Below are positions 1-8,317 of a stretch of 64,000 nt of DNA, one piece after another (the first letter of the stretch is position 1; each line of letters starts with the position of its first letter). The stretch comes from UBA7332 sp051652645 (GTDB lineage: Bacteria > Bacteroidota > Bacteroidia > Bacteroidales > UBA7332), in the NCBI GenBank assembly GCA_051652645.1, contig JBOFUP010000040.1, positions 1 through 64,000 of the forward strand, in the 5' to 3' direction. A program made the position numbers and the translations under genes. Below the pieces are notes generated by a model. It did no database searches. It saw nothing but the letters and a program-made list of their open reading frames with translations, and was not told where the DNA came from.

Positions 1-674
1 AGATCGACCGCATCAAGACTCTACGTGGTGAATTGCCTCTAGAGGTTCAGGACTTGGAAGATGAGGTGGCAGGTCTGGAGACTCGTATCCAAAATTTCAA
101 GAACGAAGTTGCTGAATTGAAAGCTTCTGTTGCTGCTAAGAAGCAGGAGATAGTTGCTGCAAAAGAGTTGATCGAGAAGTATCAGACTCAGCAAGAGAAC
201 GTTCGTAATAACAAGGAGTACGACTTCCTTTCGAAGGAGATGGAGTTCCAAAACCTAGAGATTGAGCTTTGCGAGAAGCGTATCAAAGAGTTTACTGCTC
301 AAGCTAAAATCAAGGCTGAGGAGCTAGATCGCAGCAAGAAGTCTTTGGAGGATCGTCAGCATGACTTGGACTCTAAGCGCAGTGAGTTGGATGATATCGT
401 AACAGAGACTAAGCATGAAGAGGAGTTGCTTCGCGACAAGGCAAAGAAGTTGGAGACAACTATTGAGCCTCGCTTGTTGACTGCATTCAAGCGTATTCGT
501 AAGAGTGCGAGAAATGGTCTTGCTGTTGTTTACATTCAGCGTGATGCTTGTGGTGGTTGTTTTAATAAAATTCCGCCTCAGAGACAATTGGATGTTAAGC
601 TTCGTAAGAAGATTATCGTTTGTGAATATTGCGGTCGTATCATGGTTGACCCTGAGTTGGCTGGTGTAGAATAG
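1..674 (+). CDS. Zinc-ribbon coiled-coil protein (5' end outside window)
   Basis: The reading frame is already open at base 3, so the true start lies upstream of the window; the TTG at 33 is an internal Leu codon. About 150 residues of Lys/Glu-rich heptad sequence form a long coiled coil. A C-terminal C4 zinc ribbon follows, with Cys pairs in CGGC and CEYC about 26 residues apart. This is the zf-RING_7/DUF164 architecture, as in chlamydial CT398 (CdsZ). The family is widespread in Bacteroidota, and its exact role is not settled; nucleic-acid binding or scaffolding has been proposed. A strong bidirectional terminator follows. Family assignment is firm, function is not. Confidence 0.85.
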   Translation, partial: IDRIKTLRGELPLEVQDLEDEVAGLETRIQNFKNEVAELKASVAAKKQEIVAAKELIEKYQTQQENVRNNKEYDFLSKEMEFQNLEIELCEKRIKEFTAQAKIKAEELDRSKKSLEDRQHDLDSKRSELDDIVTETKHEEELLRDKAKKLETTIEPRLLTAFKRIRKSARNGLAVVYIQRDACGGCFNKIPPQRQLDVKLRKKIIVCEYCGRIMVDPELAGVE

Positions 675-687
675 ACCAAATAGATAT

Positions 688-732
688 AAAAAAGAGTCGC
701 CCTCACACAAAATGTGAGGGCGACTCTTTTTT
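688..732. terminator. Bidirectional rho-independent terminator
   Basis: A 17-bp perfect stem (691-707 with 713-729) is flanked by A-runs and T-runs, so it can end transcription of the zinc-ribbon gene on the plus strand and of the porin gene on the minus strand. Confidence 0.9.
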
Positions 733-742
733 ATATACTCTA

Positions 743-1930
743 TTAGAACATTTTTAGTTGGTAAATGAATCCAGTAGATATCTGTGCTGTGTTGTAGTTT
801 GAGAAGCCAAGATCTTTAGCTCTCTCTTCGAAGCTGTATGATCTTCCTAAGAACATCATGAAGAATCTTAGATTACTCTTTGTTGGGTAGTATTCAACCC
901 CACCTTGATATCCGTATGATGTGCGATAAAGTCCTTTTTCACGACCTACGTTATCATCATTAGCCAACCCTTGTGTCTCATACATTGCTTTTGCAAATAG
1001 GTTCCATTTCGGAGCTACACGGTAGTTGAAGTGCCAAACTAATGAGAGATAGTTAACATCCTCAGCAGTGTAAGCTCCACCTTCTGGGCGCCCACTTAGG
1101 TCGTTGTTGATTACGTTAGTCATAATCCCTTTACGGTCTAGTCCTTGTCTAGCATACATAACATCTATAAATGTGTTGAATGGGTAGTATGTGAACTCGT
1201 TACCGAATGCAAGGTAGTACATGTTGATGTCTTTGGCTTGATTCATAACCGATGCAGACCAACGTGTGTTGAACATCTTATTGAATGATCCGTTCCAGTT
1301 AAGCGTATACAACAGTGGTAATTTTGTGTCGCTTATTCTTGGATTGGTGTTGCCATATGTGTCCTCGAACGAGTTGTTACGAGCATTTAGCACTTGGAAT
1401 GCTAGTTGTTGAGTTGGTTTAAGATCCCAGACGAAGTTAACCCCTGTAAGGAAGTTGTCCATATAGTCGATCATGTCGCTATATTCATAGATGTCTATAG
1501 GGTTTAAGTCGAACTCTATACCACCATACATAGTACACATCTTACCCCCTATAATAGAGAAGTTAGGCTTAACTTTAAATCCGACAGATGCTATGTCTAT
1601 TGATTTAGGTAGATTGTCTAGAGCATTAGAACCATCATTTTGTCTGTTTAGTCTTTGACGCCATCTATAGAATATCCAATCGTTTATGTCGCCTTTTGCT
1701 TCTATGCGAAGTTGTTTCATATTGAATGCACCCTTCTCAAAGTCGCCGTCATTAAAAGAAGCATTGAAAGCAGCGTGTGCATTTAGGTATAGGTTGAACT
1801 TATCACTCTTTGCTTCAACCTTTGAAATAGTTTCAAAAAGAGATTTTTCATCATAGGTTTTCCCCTCTTGTTGTGCATATGCACCTGTAGTAATGAGGGA
1901 TGCTGTTAGTAGTGTCGTAAACAGTCTCAT
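743..1930 (-). CDS. Outer-membrane porin, phosphate-selective O/P-like
   Basis: This 395-residue protein starts with a Sec signal peptide ending near AYAQ. The rest alternates aromatic and polar residues typical of a transmembrane beta-barrel and ends in KMF, the usual C-terminal aromatic of outer-membrane barrels. Segments such as QLRIEAKG, RWRQRLNRQ and IIGGKM resemble the porin O/P family. It probably forms a passive channel for anions or small solutes in the outer membrane; the substrate cannot be read from the sequence. It stands alone, facing away from pepT, with which it shares a short divergent promoter region, and it ends in a terminator shared with the zinc-ribbon gene. Confidence 0.75.
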   Translation of the reverse strand: MRLFTTLLTASLITTGAYAQQEGKTYDEKSLFETISKVEAKSDKFNLYLNAHAAFNASFNDGDFEKGAFNMKQLRIEAKGDINDWIFYRWRQRLNRQNDGSNALDNLPKSIDIASVGFKVKPNFSIIGGKMCTMYGGIEFDLNPIDIYEYSDMIDYMDNFLTGVNFVWDLKPTQQLAFQVLNARNNSFEDTYGNTNPRISDTKLPLLYTLNWNGSFNKMFNTRWSASVMNQAKDINMYYLAFGNEFTYYPFNTFIDVMYARQGLDRKGIMTNVINNDLSGRPEGGAYTAEDVNYLSLVWHFNYRVAPKWNLFAKAMYETQGLANDDNVGREKGLYRTSYGYQGGVEYYPTKSNLRFFMMFLGRSYSFEERAKDLGFSNYNTAQISTGFIYQLKMF

Positions 1931-2007
1931 CTTAATTTATAGTTTGGTTAGGTTTAATCTCATTTATAACAAATGAGTAATTAGAAATGTTTTGTATTTA
2001 ATCCCTG

Positions 2008-2015
2008 CAAAGATA
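2008..2015 (-). promoter_or_regulatory. -7 element for porin gene
   Basis: The minus strand reads TATCTTTG here, an exact Bacteroidota -7 box (TAnnTTTG), about 78 bases upstream of the porin start. A TTTG at 2031-2034 could be the -33 box, but the 15-base gap is short. Confidence 0.55.
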
Positions 2016-2027
2016 CTCTCTAAATGA

Positions 2028-2056
2028 TTGCAAATCCTTTTGAAATTATATCTTTG
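2028..2056 (+). promoter_or_regulatory. Promoter for pepT
   Basis: TTG at 2028-2030, an 18-base spacer and TATCTTTG at 2049-2056 match the Bacteroidota primary sigma consensus. The promoter lies inside the upstream in-frame extension beginning at 2024. This excludes the ATG at 2024 as the start and supports the ATG at 2102. Confidence 0.75.
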
Positions 2057-2101
2057 TCATATATTAACTTGTTGCATAATAATTTTATCGATATAATAAA
2101 A

Positions 2102-3316
2102 ATGAATATAGTAGATCGTTTTATGGGTTATGTCGCTGTGGATACAGAGTCAGACCCTTCGCAAGAGTGTTGTCCATCAACTAGAAAGCAGTATGATTTT
2201 GCAGTAAAGTTAGCTGAAGAGCTTAAGAGTATAGGGCTTGTGGATGTCTCTCTTGATGAGAATGGCTATTTGATGGCTACTCTTCCAGCAACATCTGAGA
2301 AGTCATTGCCTGTGATTGGTTTTATTTCTCATATGGATACTAGCTGTGACTTTACTGGTGCTAATGTTAAACCCCGCATAGTTAAGGCTTATGAGGGTGA
2401 GGATATAGTACTCAATGAACAAGAGGGTATAGTTCTTAAGGTTTCTGATTTTCCTGAGATATCAAACTACTTAGGACAGGATATAGTTGTGACGGATGGT
2501 ACAACTCTTCTTGGGGCTGATGATAAAGCGGGTGTCGCTGCTATTGTCACTGCAATGGAGTACCTAGTTCAGCATCCTGAAATAGAGCATGGGGATGTTC
2601 GTGTGGGCTTTACTCCTGATGAGGAGATTGGTCGCGGAGCTCATCTTTTTGATGTTGAGCGTTTCGCTGCAGAGTGGGCTTATACTATTGATGGCGGTGA
2701 GATTGGTGAGTTGGAGTATGAAAATTTCAATGCTGCATCTGCTGTTGTTACAGTTAAGGGACGTAATGTTCATCCAGGTTATGCAAAGAATAAGATGAAG
2801 AACTCTATAACGATAGCCAGAGAGATTGCGGATATGTTGCCTCAGCATGAGGTGCCTGAGCAGACAACGGGTTATGAGGGTTTCTTTCACTTGATGAGTT
2901 TTAGTGGTTCAATCGAGAAGAGTACGTTGACATATATTATTCGTGATCATGATGCTAAGTTGTATGAATCTCGCAAGACTCTTGTCAAATCTATTGTAGA
3001 GAATATTAATGCTAAATATGGTGATGTTGCTTCTGTGGAGGTAAAGGATCAGTATTTTAATATGAGAGAGAAGGTTGAGCCTGTGATGCATATTGTTGAT
3101 CTAGCTAAGGAGGCTATGATTCAAGAGGGTATAACTCCAAAGATCAAGCCTATTCGTGGAGGTACTGATGGTTCGCAATTATCATATAAAGGATTGCCAT
3201 GTCCTAATATCTTTACTGGTGGGCATAACTTTCACGGGCGTTTTGAATATCTTCCAATTGAGTCTATGATTAAAGCCAAAGATGTTATTGTTAGGATTAT
3301 TAGAAACGTAAAATAA
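2102..3316 (+). CDS. pepT: Peptidase T (tripeptide aminopeptidase)
   Basis: PepT removes the N-terminal residue from tripeptides in the cytoplasm and is a dinuclear zinc M20B metallopeptidase. With the start at 2102 the protein has 404 residues, the usual family length. Metal and catalytic residues are visible: H77 and D79 in ISHMDT, the bridging D140 in GADDKAG, E174/E175 in TPDEEIG, D197 in TIDGGE, and a C-terminal His in GGHNFHG. An in-frame ATG at 2024 would add 26 residues unlike the family, and it precedes the promoter, so it was rejected. The gene has its own promoter and is followed 17 bases later by a substrate-binding lipoprotein gene that may be co-transcribed. Confidence 0.95.
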   Translation: MNIVDRFMGYVAVDTESDPSQECCPSTRKQYDFAVKLAEELKSIGLVDVSLDENGYLMATLPATSEKSLPVIGFISHMDTSCDFTGANVKPRIVKAYEGEDIVLNEQEGIVLKVSDFPEISNYLGQDIVVTDGTTLLGADDKAGVAAIVTAMEYLVQHPEIEHGDVRVGFTPDEEIGRGAHLFDVERFAAEWAYTIDGGEIGELEYENFNAASAVVTVKGRNVHPGYAKNKMKNSITIAREIADMLPQHEVPEQTTGYEGFFHLMSFSGSIEKSTLTYIIRDHDAKLYESRKTLVKSIVENINAKYGDVASVEVKDQYFNMREKVEPVMHIVDLAKEAMIQEGITPKIKPIRGGTDGSQLSYKGLPCPNIFTGGHNFHGRFEYLPIESMIKAKDVIVRIIRNVK

Positions 3317-3333
3317 AATATATTCTTATAGAG

Positions 3334-4494
3334 ATGAAGATTAAACTCTCGTTTATTTCGGGGGTATTCGCTCTGATTATTACTGCCTGTAGTTCTACAT
3401 CGGGTAGAGTTGATAAAATAAAACCCCTTGAGACCATTGAACCAAAATGGGCTCAAGGGTTTTTAATAGAGAGATATCCTAACTATACAAAAGCGACTAT
3501 CTTTAATCCTTGGGCTGAAAAGAGAGAGGAGCTAGCTTCTTATTATCTTGTTGCAAGTGAAATGGATAGTTTATTTGTGTTGCCTCAGGGGGCTCAGCTT
3601 GTCAAAGTACCATTAAAGTCTGTGGCAACCACCTCAAGTACTCATATCGGTTTTATGGATGCATTAAGTTCTCTAGATGCTGTCTCTGCAATTTGTTATC
3701 CAGATAGGATTTACCAGAAGGAGATTCGTCGCAGATTTGCTGAGGGAGAATTAGTAGATTTAGATGATCCATTTAAACTTAATTTTGAGAAGCTTATAGC
3801 TCTATCACCAGATGCTCTAATAGCTAGTGGGTATAATCAGTTTGATGAATCTACGATGAGAGTTAAAAGATTCGGCATACCGGTTGTGTATAACAATGAG
3901 TGGATGGAGTCAACGCCTTTGGCTAGGGCTGAGTGGATAAAGTTTATGGCTCTTTTCTTTGATCAATCTCAGAGGGCTGACTCAATATTTAGTGAAGTGA
4001 GTTCAAACTATTTGTCTCTAAGAGATTCGGCACAAGAGGCAGAATCGAGACCAGAGATAATGAATGGGGAGAACTTTAGGGGGACATGGTATATGCCAGG
4101 TGGATCAAATTGGATGTCTCATCTTTTTGTAGATGCTGCAGCAAGCTATGCTTTTGCAAATGATACCACTAGAGGTAGCTTACCTTTGAGCGTAGAGGCT
4201 GTGATGCATAAGTTTGCATCTGCATCCGTGTGGGTTAACCCTAATGCGTCTTCACTTGATGAGCTTCAATCTAATGATAGTAGGCATACGATTTTTAAAG
4301 CCTTCAAAAAAGGAGCTGTCTATTCTAATGATGCTACATCAGAAGCTCTAGGTAATGACTATTGGGAGAGTGGGGTTGTTAGGCCTGATTGGCTTCTAGC
4401 AGATTATATTCATGTTCTTCACCCTGAGCTGTTGCCTGGGCATAGGTTGCATTTTCTTAGAAAGTTAACTAAGAGTAACACTCCGTCACTCTAG
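3334..4494 (+). CDS. Periplasmic binding lipoprotein, BtuF/siderophore-binding type
   Basis: The N-terminus is a lipoprotein signal with Cys19 in the lipobox (ITACSS). The body fits the helical-backbone TroA/BtuF fold: an N-terminal lobe with HIGFMDAL and a DLDDPFKLNFEKLIALSPDALIAS-type segment (written here in part), a long linking helix, and a C-terminal lobe starting near GTWYMPGG. Such proteins deliver ferric siderophores, heme or cobalamin to an ABC permease. No permease or ATPase gene lies beside it, so it is either an orphan serving a transporter elsewhere or has become separated from it. It sits 17 bases after pepT. The ligand cannot be inferred. Confidence 0.8.
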   Translation: MKIKLSFISGVFALIITACSSTSGRVDKIKPLETIEPKWAQGFLIERYPNYTKATIFNPWAEKREELASYYLVASEMDSLFVLPQGAQLVKVPLKSVATTSSTHIGFMDALSSLDAVSAICYPDRIYQKEIRRRFAEGELVDLDDPFKLNFEKLIALSPDALIASGYNQFDESTMRVKRFGIPVVYNNEWMESTPLARAEWIKFMALFFDQSQRADSIFSEVSSNYLSLRDSAQEAESRPEIMNGENFRGTWYMPGGSNWMSHLFVDAAASYAFANDTTRGSLPLSVEAVMHKFASASVWVNPNASSLDELQSNDSRHTIFKAFKKGAVYSNDATSEALGNDYWESGVVRPDWLLADYIHVLHPELLPGHRLHFLRKLTKSNTPSL

Positions 4495-4520
4495 AGATTA
4501 AAACTGCTTAGGCAAATGAC

Positions 4521-4550
4521 TTTATATGTGCAAAATATTTGCTACTTTTG
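4521..4550 (+). promoter_or_regulatory. Promoter for the nusB operon
   Basis: TACTTTTG at 4543-4550 is an exact -7 box, 27 bases before the nusB start. The -33 position holds TTTA (4521-4524), a near match. Confidence 0.6.
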
Positions 4551-4577
4551 CCATTGGAAAAATAATATTCAATCAAG

Positions 4578-5495
4578 ATGATAAATCGTGCATTAATTCG
4601 TATTAAGGTAGTTCAATTGGTATACTCATACTACCAAAATGAGGAGAGGGATTTGGCTAAAGCGGAGAAAGAGTTTCTCTTTAGCTTGGATAAGGCTTAT
4701 GAGCTTTATAACTACCTGCTCTTGCTAATGGTTGAATTGACAGAGACACAGCGCAAAAGACTTCAGATAAATAGAGCAAAGTTCTTGGCTTCGCAGGAGG
4801 ATCTTTCTCCAAATATGAAGTTTGTTGACAATATGTTGGTGGCGCATCTCAAGCAGGATCCAGCATTCCGTGAATTTCTTTCGCAAAATAAGATGAGCTG
4901 GAATGAGGACTTTATTAAGGCTCTATTGGATGAGTTGCTGGCAAGTGAGGTCTATAAAGAGTATATGAGCTCTTCTGAAAGTAGCTTTGAAGCTGATCGT
5001 GACTTCTGGAAAAGTAGTTTTAGAAACTTAGTCTTTGGTAATGAAAAGCTTATTGATCATCTAGAGGAGTGTAGTCTTTATTGGAATGACGATCTTGATA
5101 TTGTTCAGACTTTCGTTCTTAAGACTATTAAGCAGTTTAATGTTGAGCTAGAAGATGCTCAGATACAGCCTAAGTATAGAACTGATGAGGATGGTCAGTA
5201 TGCTATTGATCTATTCCGCAATGCCATAGTTCATGGTCAGGAGTATCGTGATATGATAGATGCTAATATCCGCAACTGGGACTTAGATCGTGTAGCAATG
5301 ATGGATAGGATCATAATGCAAATTGCTATTGCTGAGTTGATCAACTGTCCTCAGATACCAACAATTGTAACACTTAATGAGTATATTGACCTTGCAAAGT
5401 CATACAGTACAAAGAAGAGTGGTCACTTTGTTAATGGAATCTTGGATAAGATAGTGAAAGAACTTCAACAAGAGGGAGTAATCCTTAAAAAATAA
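4578..5495 (+). CDS. nusB: Transcription antitermination factor NusB
   Basis: NusB binds boxA RNA with NusE (S10) and promotes antitermination on rRNA operons. This protein has 305 residues, about twice the E. coli length, as is usual for Bacteroidota. The first helices (NRALIRIKVVQLVYSY) and the C-terminal NusB core from about residue 200 (RDMIDANIRNWDLDR, ATIVTLNEYIDLAKSY-like helix) are recognisable; the middle holds the lineage-specific insertion. It heads a tight operon with yajC, ybbR and coaE, a gene order common in this phylum. Confidence 0.95.
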   Translation: MINRALIRIKVVQLVYSYYQNEERDLAKAEKEFLFSLDKAYELYNYLLLLMVELTETQRKRLQINRAKFLASQEDLSPNMKFVDNMLVAHLKQDPAFREFLSQNKMSWNEDFIKALLDELLASEVYKEYMSSSESSFEADRDFWKSSFRNLVFGNEKLIDHLEECSLYWNDDLDIVQTFVLKTIKQFNVELEDAQIQPKYRTDEDGQYAIDLFRNAIVHGQEYRDMIDANIRNWDLDRVAMMDRIIMQIAIAELINCPQIPTIVTLNEYIDLAKSYSTKKSGHFVNGILDKIVKELQQEGVILKK

Positions 5496-5521
5496 CAGGA
5501 ATAAACTAAACTTAAAACAGA

Positions 5522-5824
5522 ATGAACTTAACAACAATTCTACTTCAGATGGACGCTTCAATGATACAAAGCATTGTGATGATGGTGCTTATCATTGGTG
5601 TTTTCTACTTCTTTATGATTCGTCCTCAGGCAAAAAAACAGAAAGAGATAAATAGCTTCAGAGCGGCTCTTAAGTCTGGAGATCAAGTGGTGACAGCTGG
5701 TGGTATCTACGGTGTTATTAAATCGATAGATGAGACTACAGTTAAGTTGGAGATAGCTGACAATGTACGTATAAAGGTAGAGAAAAGCTCTATTTTTGCT
5801 ACTGCTGAAAATATTCAAAAGTAA
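5522..5824 (+). CDS. yajC: Sec translocon accessory subunit YajC
   Basis: A 100-residue single-pass inner-membrane protein. The hydrophobic helix at about residues 15-33 ends in FYFFMIRPQ, the family signature, and a cytoplasmic domain follows with GDQVVTAGGIYG. YajC associates with SecDF and SecYEG during protein export. It lies 26 bases after nusB and 10 before ybbR, so it is almost certainly co-transcribed with both. Confidence 0.95.
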   Translation: MNLTTILLQMDASMIQSIVMMVLIIGVFYFFMIRPQAKKQKEINSFRAALKSGDQVVTAGGIYGVIKSIDETTVKLEIADNVRIKVEKSSIFATAENIQK

Positions 5825-5834
5825 TATATAGCAA

Positions 5835-6839
5835 ATGATTGGAAGACGTACTTATATACACTTCTATCTATTAATAAAGAAAAAGGTTAGAGCCATTATT
5901 CATAAACGAATCAATAATGAGGTTCTAACCTTTTCCTTTTTTATCCTGCTCGCTTCTCTCTTTTGGAGTCTTCAAGTGATGCGGGACGAGGTCTCGTTTA
6001 CATATCACATACCTATATATGTTGTAGATCAGCCTGAAAATATTATTATTACTTCTGAATTACCTATGATTGAGGTAAAGCTAAAAGATAAGGGAGCACA
6101 GCTTTTGAATCTTTGGAAAAGGAGTATGACTATTGACGTGCCATTCAATCCAAAGTATAAAGAACAGAGTCGTTTGTTGCTGACTACAGAGGAGTTGAAT
6201 AACTTTATACAACGGAAACTTCCAACGACTACTCAGATCGTATCTATAAGCCCAAACTTCGTATCTCTTTACTACTCCATAGGTAGCTCTAAGCAGATAC
6301 CAGTAGAGGTAATTGCTAGAATGTCTATAGCCAATCAGCAGATATTATCAGGTAAAATTAAGTCTAATCCAAGCTTTGTAACTGCAATAGCACCAACTCA
6401 TATACTAGATCGCATACACACGGCATTTACAGATACTATTCAAGCAGGTGTTTTATCACAGACTACCGATTTCTCTATTAATATTAAGAGCGTAGAGGGG
6501 GTCCGCTTTATCCCAGATAAAATTGATGTAACCATACCGGTAGAGACCTTTACAGAAAAGGATCTGATAGTTCCAATTGAGTGTATAGGACTACCATCTA
6601 ATAAAGCAGTAAAGACCTTCCCTTCCAAAGTTAATATATCTTGTTTTGTCGCTCTGAGTAAGTATAAGAGTGTCTCTGAGGATATGTTCTCCGTAGTTAT
6701 AAAATATGAGGATATAATAAAGGGTAATAATGGTAAGGCAAAGGTCGAACTAGTGAAAGCTCCTGATTTTGTAACTAATAGCCATTTGTCTATTGATAGT
6801 GTTGAAGTAATATTAGAAGAGCTATATATTCATGATTAA
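5835..6839 (+). CDS. YbbR-like domain protein
   Basis: A 334-residue membrane-anchored protein with a basic N-terminus, one transmembrane helix at about residues 29-47, and an extracytoplasmic part with YbbR-like beta modules. In Firmicutes the homologue (CdaR) regulates diadenylate cyclase, but no cyclase gene is nearby, and the role in Bacteroidota is unclear. The gene starts 10 bases after yajC and overlaps coaE by 8 bases, which indicates translational coupling. Confidence 0.75.
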   Translation: MIGRRTYIHFYLLIKKKVRAIIHKRINNEVLTFSFFILLASLFWSLQVMRDEVSFTYHIPIYVVDQPENIIITSELPMIEVKLKDKGAQLLNLWKRSMTIDVPFNPKYKEQSRLLLTTEELNNFIQRKLPTTTQIVSISPNFVSLYYSIGSSKQIPVEVIARMSIANQQILSGKIKSNPSFVTAIAPTHILDRIHTAFTDTIQAGVLSQTTDFSINIKSVEGVRFIPDKIDVTIPVETFTEKDLIVPIECIGLPSNKAVKTFPSKVNISCFVALSKYKSVSEDMFSVVIKYEDIIKGNNGKAKVELVKAPDFVTNSHLSIDSVEVILEELYIHD

Positions 6840-7413
6840 AATTGGAATAACAGGTGGTATAGGTAGTGGTAAGAGCATATTATGTACTTACCTTATGCAC
6901 CGTGGAGTTGAGATTTATAACTGTGATGTTCAGGCAAAGCGCATAATGAGTGAGGATGCTCAGGTGAGAGCTCTTATTATCGAACTATTAGGTGCGGAGA
7001 GTTATAATGATAATGGGATAAACCGTCAGTATATAGCAAAGAGAGTTTTCAGTGATAGAGAGTTGCTGGGCTCTCTCAATTCAATTGTTCATCCAGCCGT
7101 TAGAAGAGATTTTTTAACTTGGTGCGAATCAGCCAAAAGTTCTATTGTTGCCTTAGAAGCTGCGATACTTTTTGAGGGTGGTTTTGATAGTTCTTTAGAT
7201 AAGGTAATAACTGTGGAAGCCTCTCGAGAGTGTCGTATTGCCCGTGTTATTCTTAGGGATGCTCTCTCTCTTGAGGAGGTTGAGCGTCGAATTGCTAATC
7301 AGATGTCAACCGAAGAGAGAGTTGAGAAAGCGGATTTTGTTATTTATAATGATGAAGATAAACTAATAATTCCTCAAATTGAATCAATACTAACTACCCT
7401 AGAAGTCGTATAA
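6832..7413 (+). CDS. coaE: Dephospho-CoA kinase
   Basis: CoaE phosphorylates the ribose 3'-OH of dephospho-CoA, the last step of coenzyme A synthesis. The P-loop GITGGIGSGKS is at residues 5-15, the substrate-lid region includes HPAVRRDF, and the late motif RIANQMSTEERVEKAD is characteristic. Its 193 residues match the family size. The start overlaps ybbR by 8 bases, and it is the last gene of the nusB operon. Confidence 0.95.
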   Translation: MIKIGITGGIGSGKSILCTYLMHRGVEIYNCDVQAKRIMSEDAQVRALIIELLGAESYNDNGINRQYIAKRVFSDRELLGSLNSIVHPAVRRDFLTWCESAKSSIVALEAAILFEGGFDSSLDKVITVEASRECRIARVILRDALSLEEVERRIANQMSTEERVEKADFVIYNDEDKLIIPQIESILTTLEVV

Positions 7414-7458
7414 GGTTAAATTTGGATGTTGTAACTTACCTATTTTGAGAAATAATAT

Positions 7459-7466
7459 TAACTTTG
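7459..7466 (+). promoter_or_regulatory. -7 element upstream of DUF5606 gene
   Basis: TAACTTTG fits TAnnTTTG and lies 44 bases before the start codon at 7511. No well-spaced TTG is seen upstream, so the -33 half is weak. Confidence 0.45.
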
Positions 7467-7510
7467 TTCTCTTGTGTGACTTTCTAGTAAATATTTAAAT
7501 AAGAAACGAT

Positions 7511-7924
7511 ATGTTGAAAACTATTCTATCAATTTCGGGCAAACCAGGTCTATTTAGCCTTGTTTCTCAAGGACGTGGAAATATTATTGTTGAGTCTCTT
7601 GTAGACAAAAAGAAGATGCCCGCTTACGCTAATGATAAAGTGATCTCTCTATATGATATTTCTATCTACACCCTTGAAGGTGAGACTCCTTTGAGAGAAG
7701 TCTTTGCTTCTATCTATGCAAAAGAGAGTGGAGCTATAGCATCGGTTGAACCAAAAGCAGACCAGAAAGCACTTCGTGCTTACATGGCTGAGATTCTTCC
7801 ATCATACGATGCAGAGAGAGTTTATCCAAATGATATCAAGAAAGTGATTACTTGGTATAATATTCTAGTAAACTCTGGTTTTACTTCTTTCGAGGAGGTT
7901 GAAGAGGTTGAGTCTGCAGAATAA
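7511..7924 (+). CDS. DUF5606 domain protein
   Basis: A 137-residue soluble protein restricted to Bacteroidota. The N-terminal MLKTILSISGKPGLFSLV, the central YDISIYT and the C-terminal helix around DIKKVITWYNIL match DUF5606. The family's function is unknown. An acidic C-terminal tail (EEVEEVESAE) is present. It is monocistronic, between the coaE operon and a hairpin terminator. Confidence 0.85.
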   Translation: MLKTILSISGKPGLFSLVSQGRGNIIVESLVDKKKMPAYANDKVISLYDISIYTLEGETPLREVFASIYAKESGAIASVEPKADQKALRAYMAEILPSYDAERVYPNDIKKVITWYNILVNSGFTSFEEVEEVESAE

Positions 7925-7951
7925 ATTTGTAGATGTATTTATAAAATAGAT

Positions 7952-7986
7952 ATAGGGGAGCTGCAGTATGACTGTAGCTCCCCTAT
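7952..7986. terminator. Hairpin terminator after DUF5606 gene
   Basis: A 16-bp stem with one G-T pair (7952-7967 with 7971-7986) has a 3-base loop. The T-run after it is poor, so termination strength is uncertain. The rest of the 7925-8317 spacer is AT-rich, and I see only a promoter near its end. Confidence 0.65.
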
Positions 7987-8206
7987 GTGTTTATGTCATT
8001 GCTAGATATATTTTCTTATTTAACTCTGTTACTCGGTGAGTATGTATATTTTATTTGCGTATTTGAATATTAATTAAATTAATTATTATTAATGAGATTT
8101 ATGTGTATAATTCTTATAACATTGTAATGCAGTGTTTTATGTTTTATATTGTACATATAATTTAACTACGCTAATTATATTTAAATCTAGAGATTCTATT
8201 TTGCTA

Positions 8207-8234
8207 TTTGTTTCTATTATTTTATATACTTTTG
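8207..8234 (+). promoter_or_regulatory. Putative promoter for the sensor gene
   Basis: TACTTTTG at 8227-8234 is an exact -7 box, about 84 bases upstream of the sensor gene at 8318. TTTG at 8207-8210 is spaced 16 bases away, shorter than usual. Confidence 0.5.
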
Positions 8235-8317
8235 CTATCAATTATTGTTCACGCGTATTAAAAAGTATAACATTAATGGTGGTATTATTCTTTATATTGC
8301 TGCTATAGTTAATAAAT

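Noticed and set aside
2024..2101. In-frame N-terminal extension of pepT
   Set aside because: It overlaps a good promoter and adds 26 residues not typical of peptidase T; the ATG at 2102 fits the family length.
8239..8252. A 14-base word shared in inverted orientation with 30501-30530
   Set aside because: A match of this length in AT-rich spacers of a 64-kb window is expected by chance, and the flanks do not agree.
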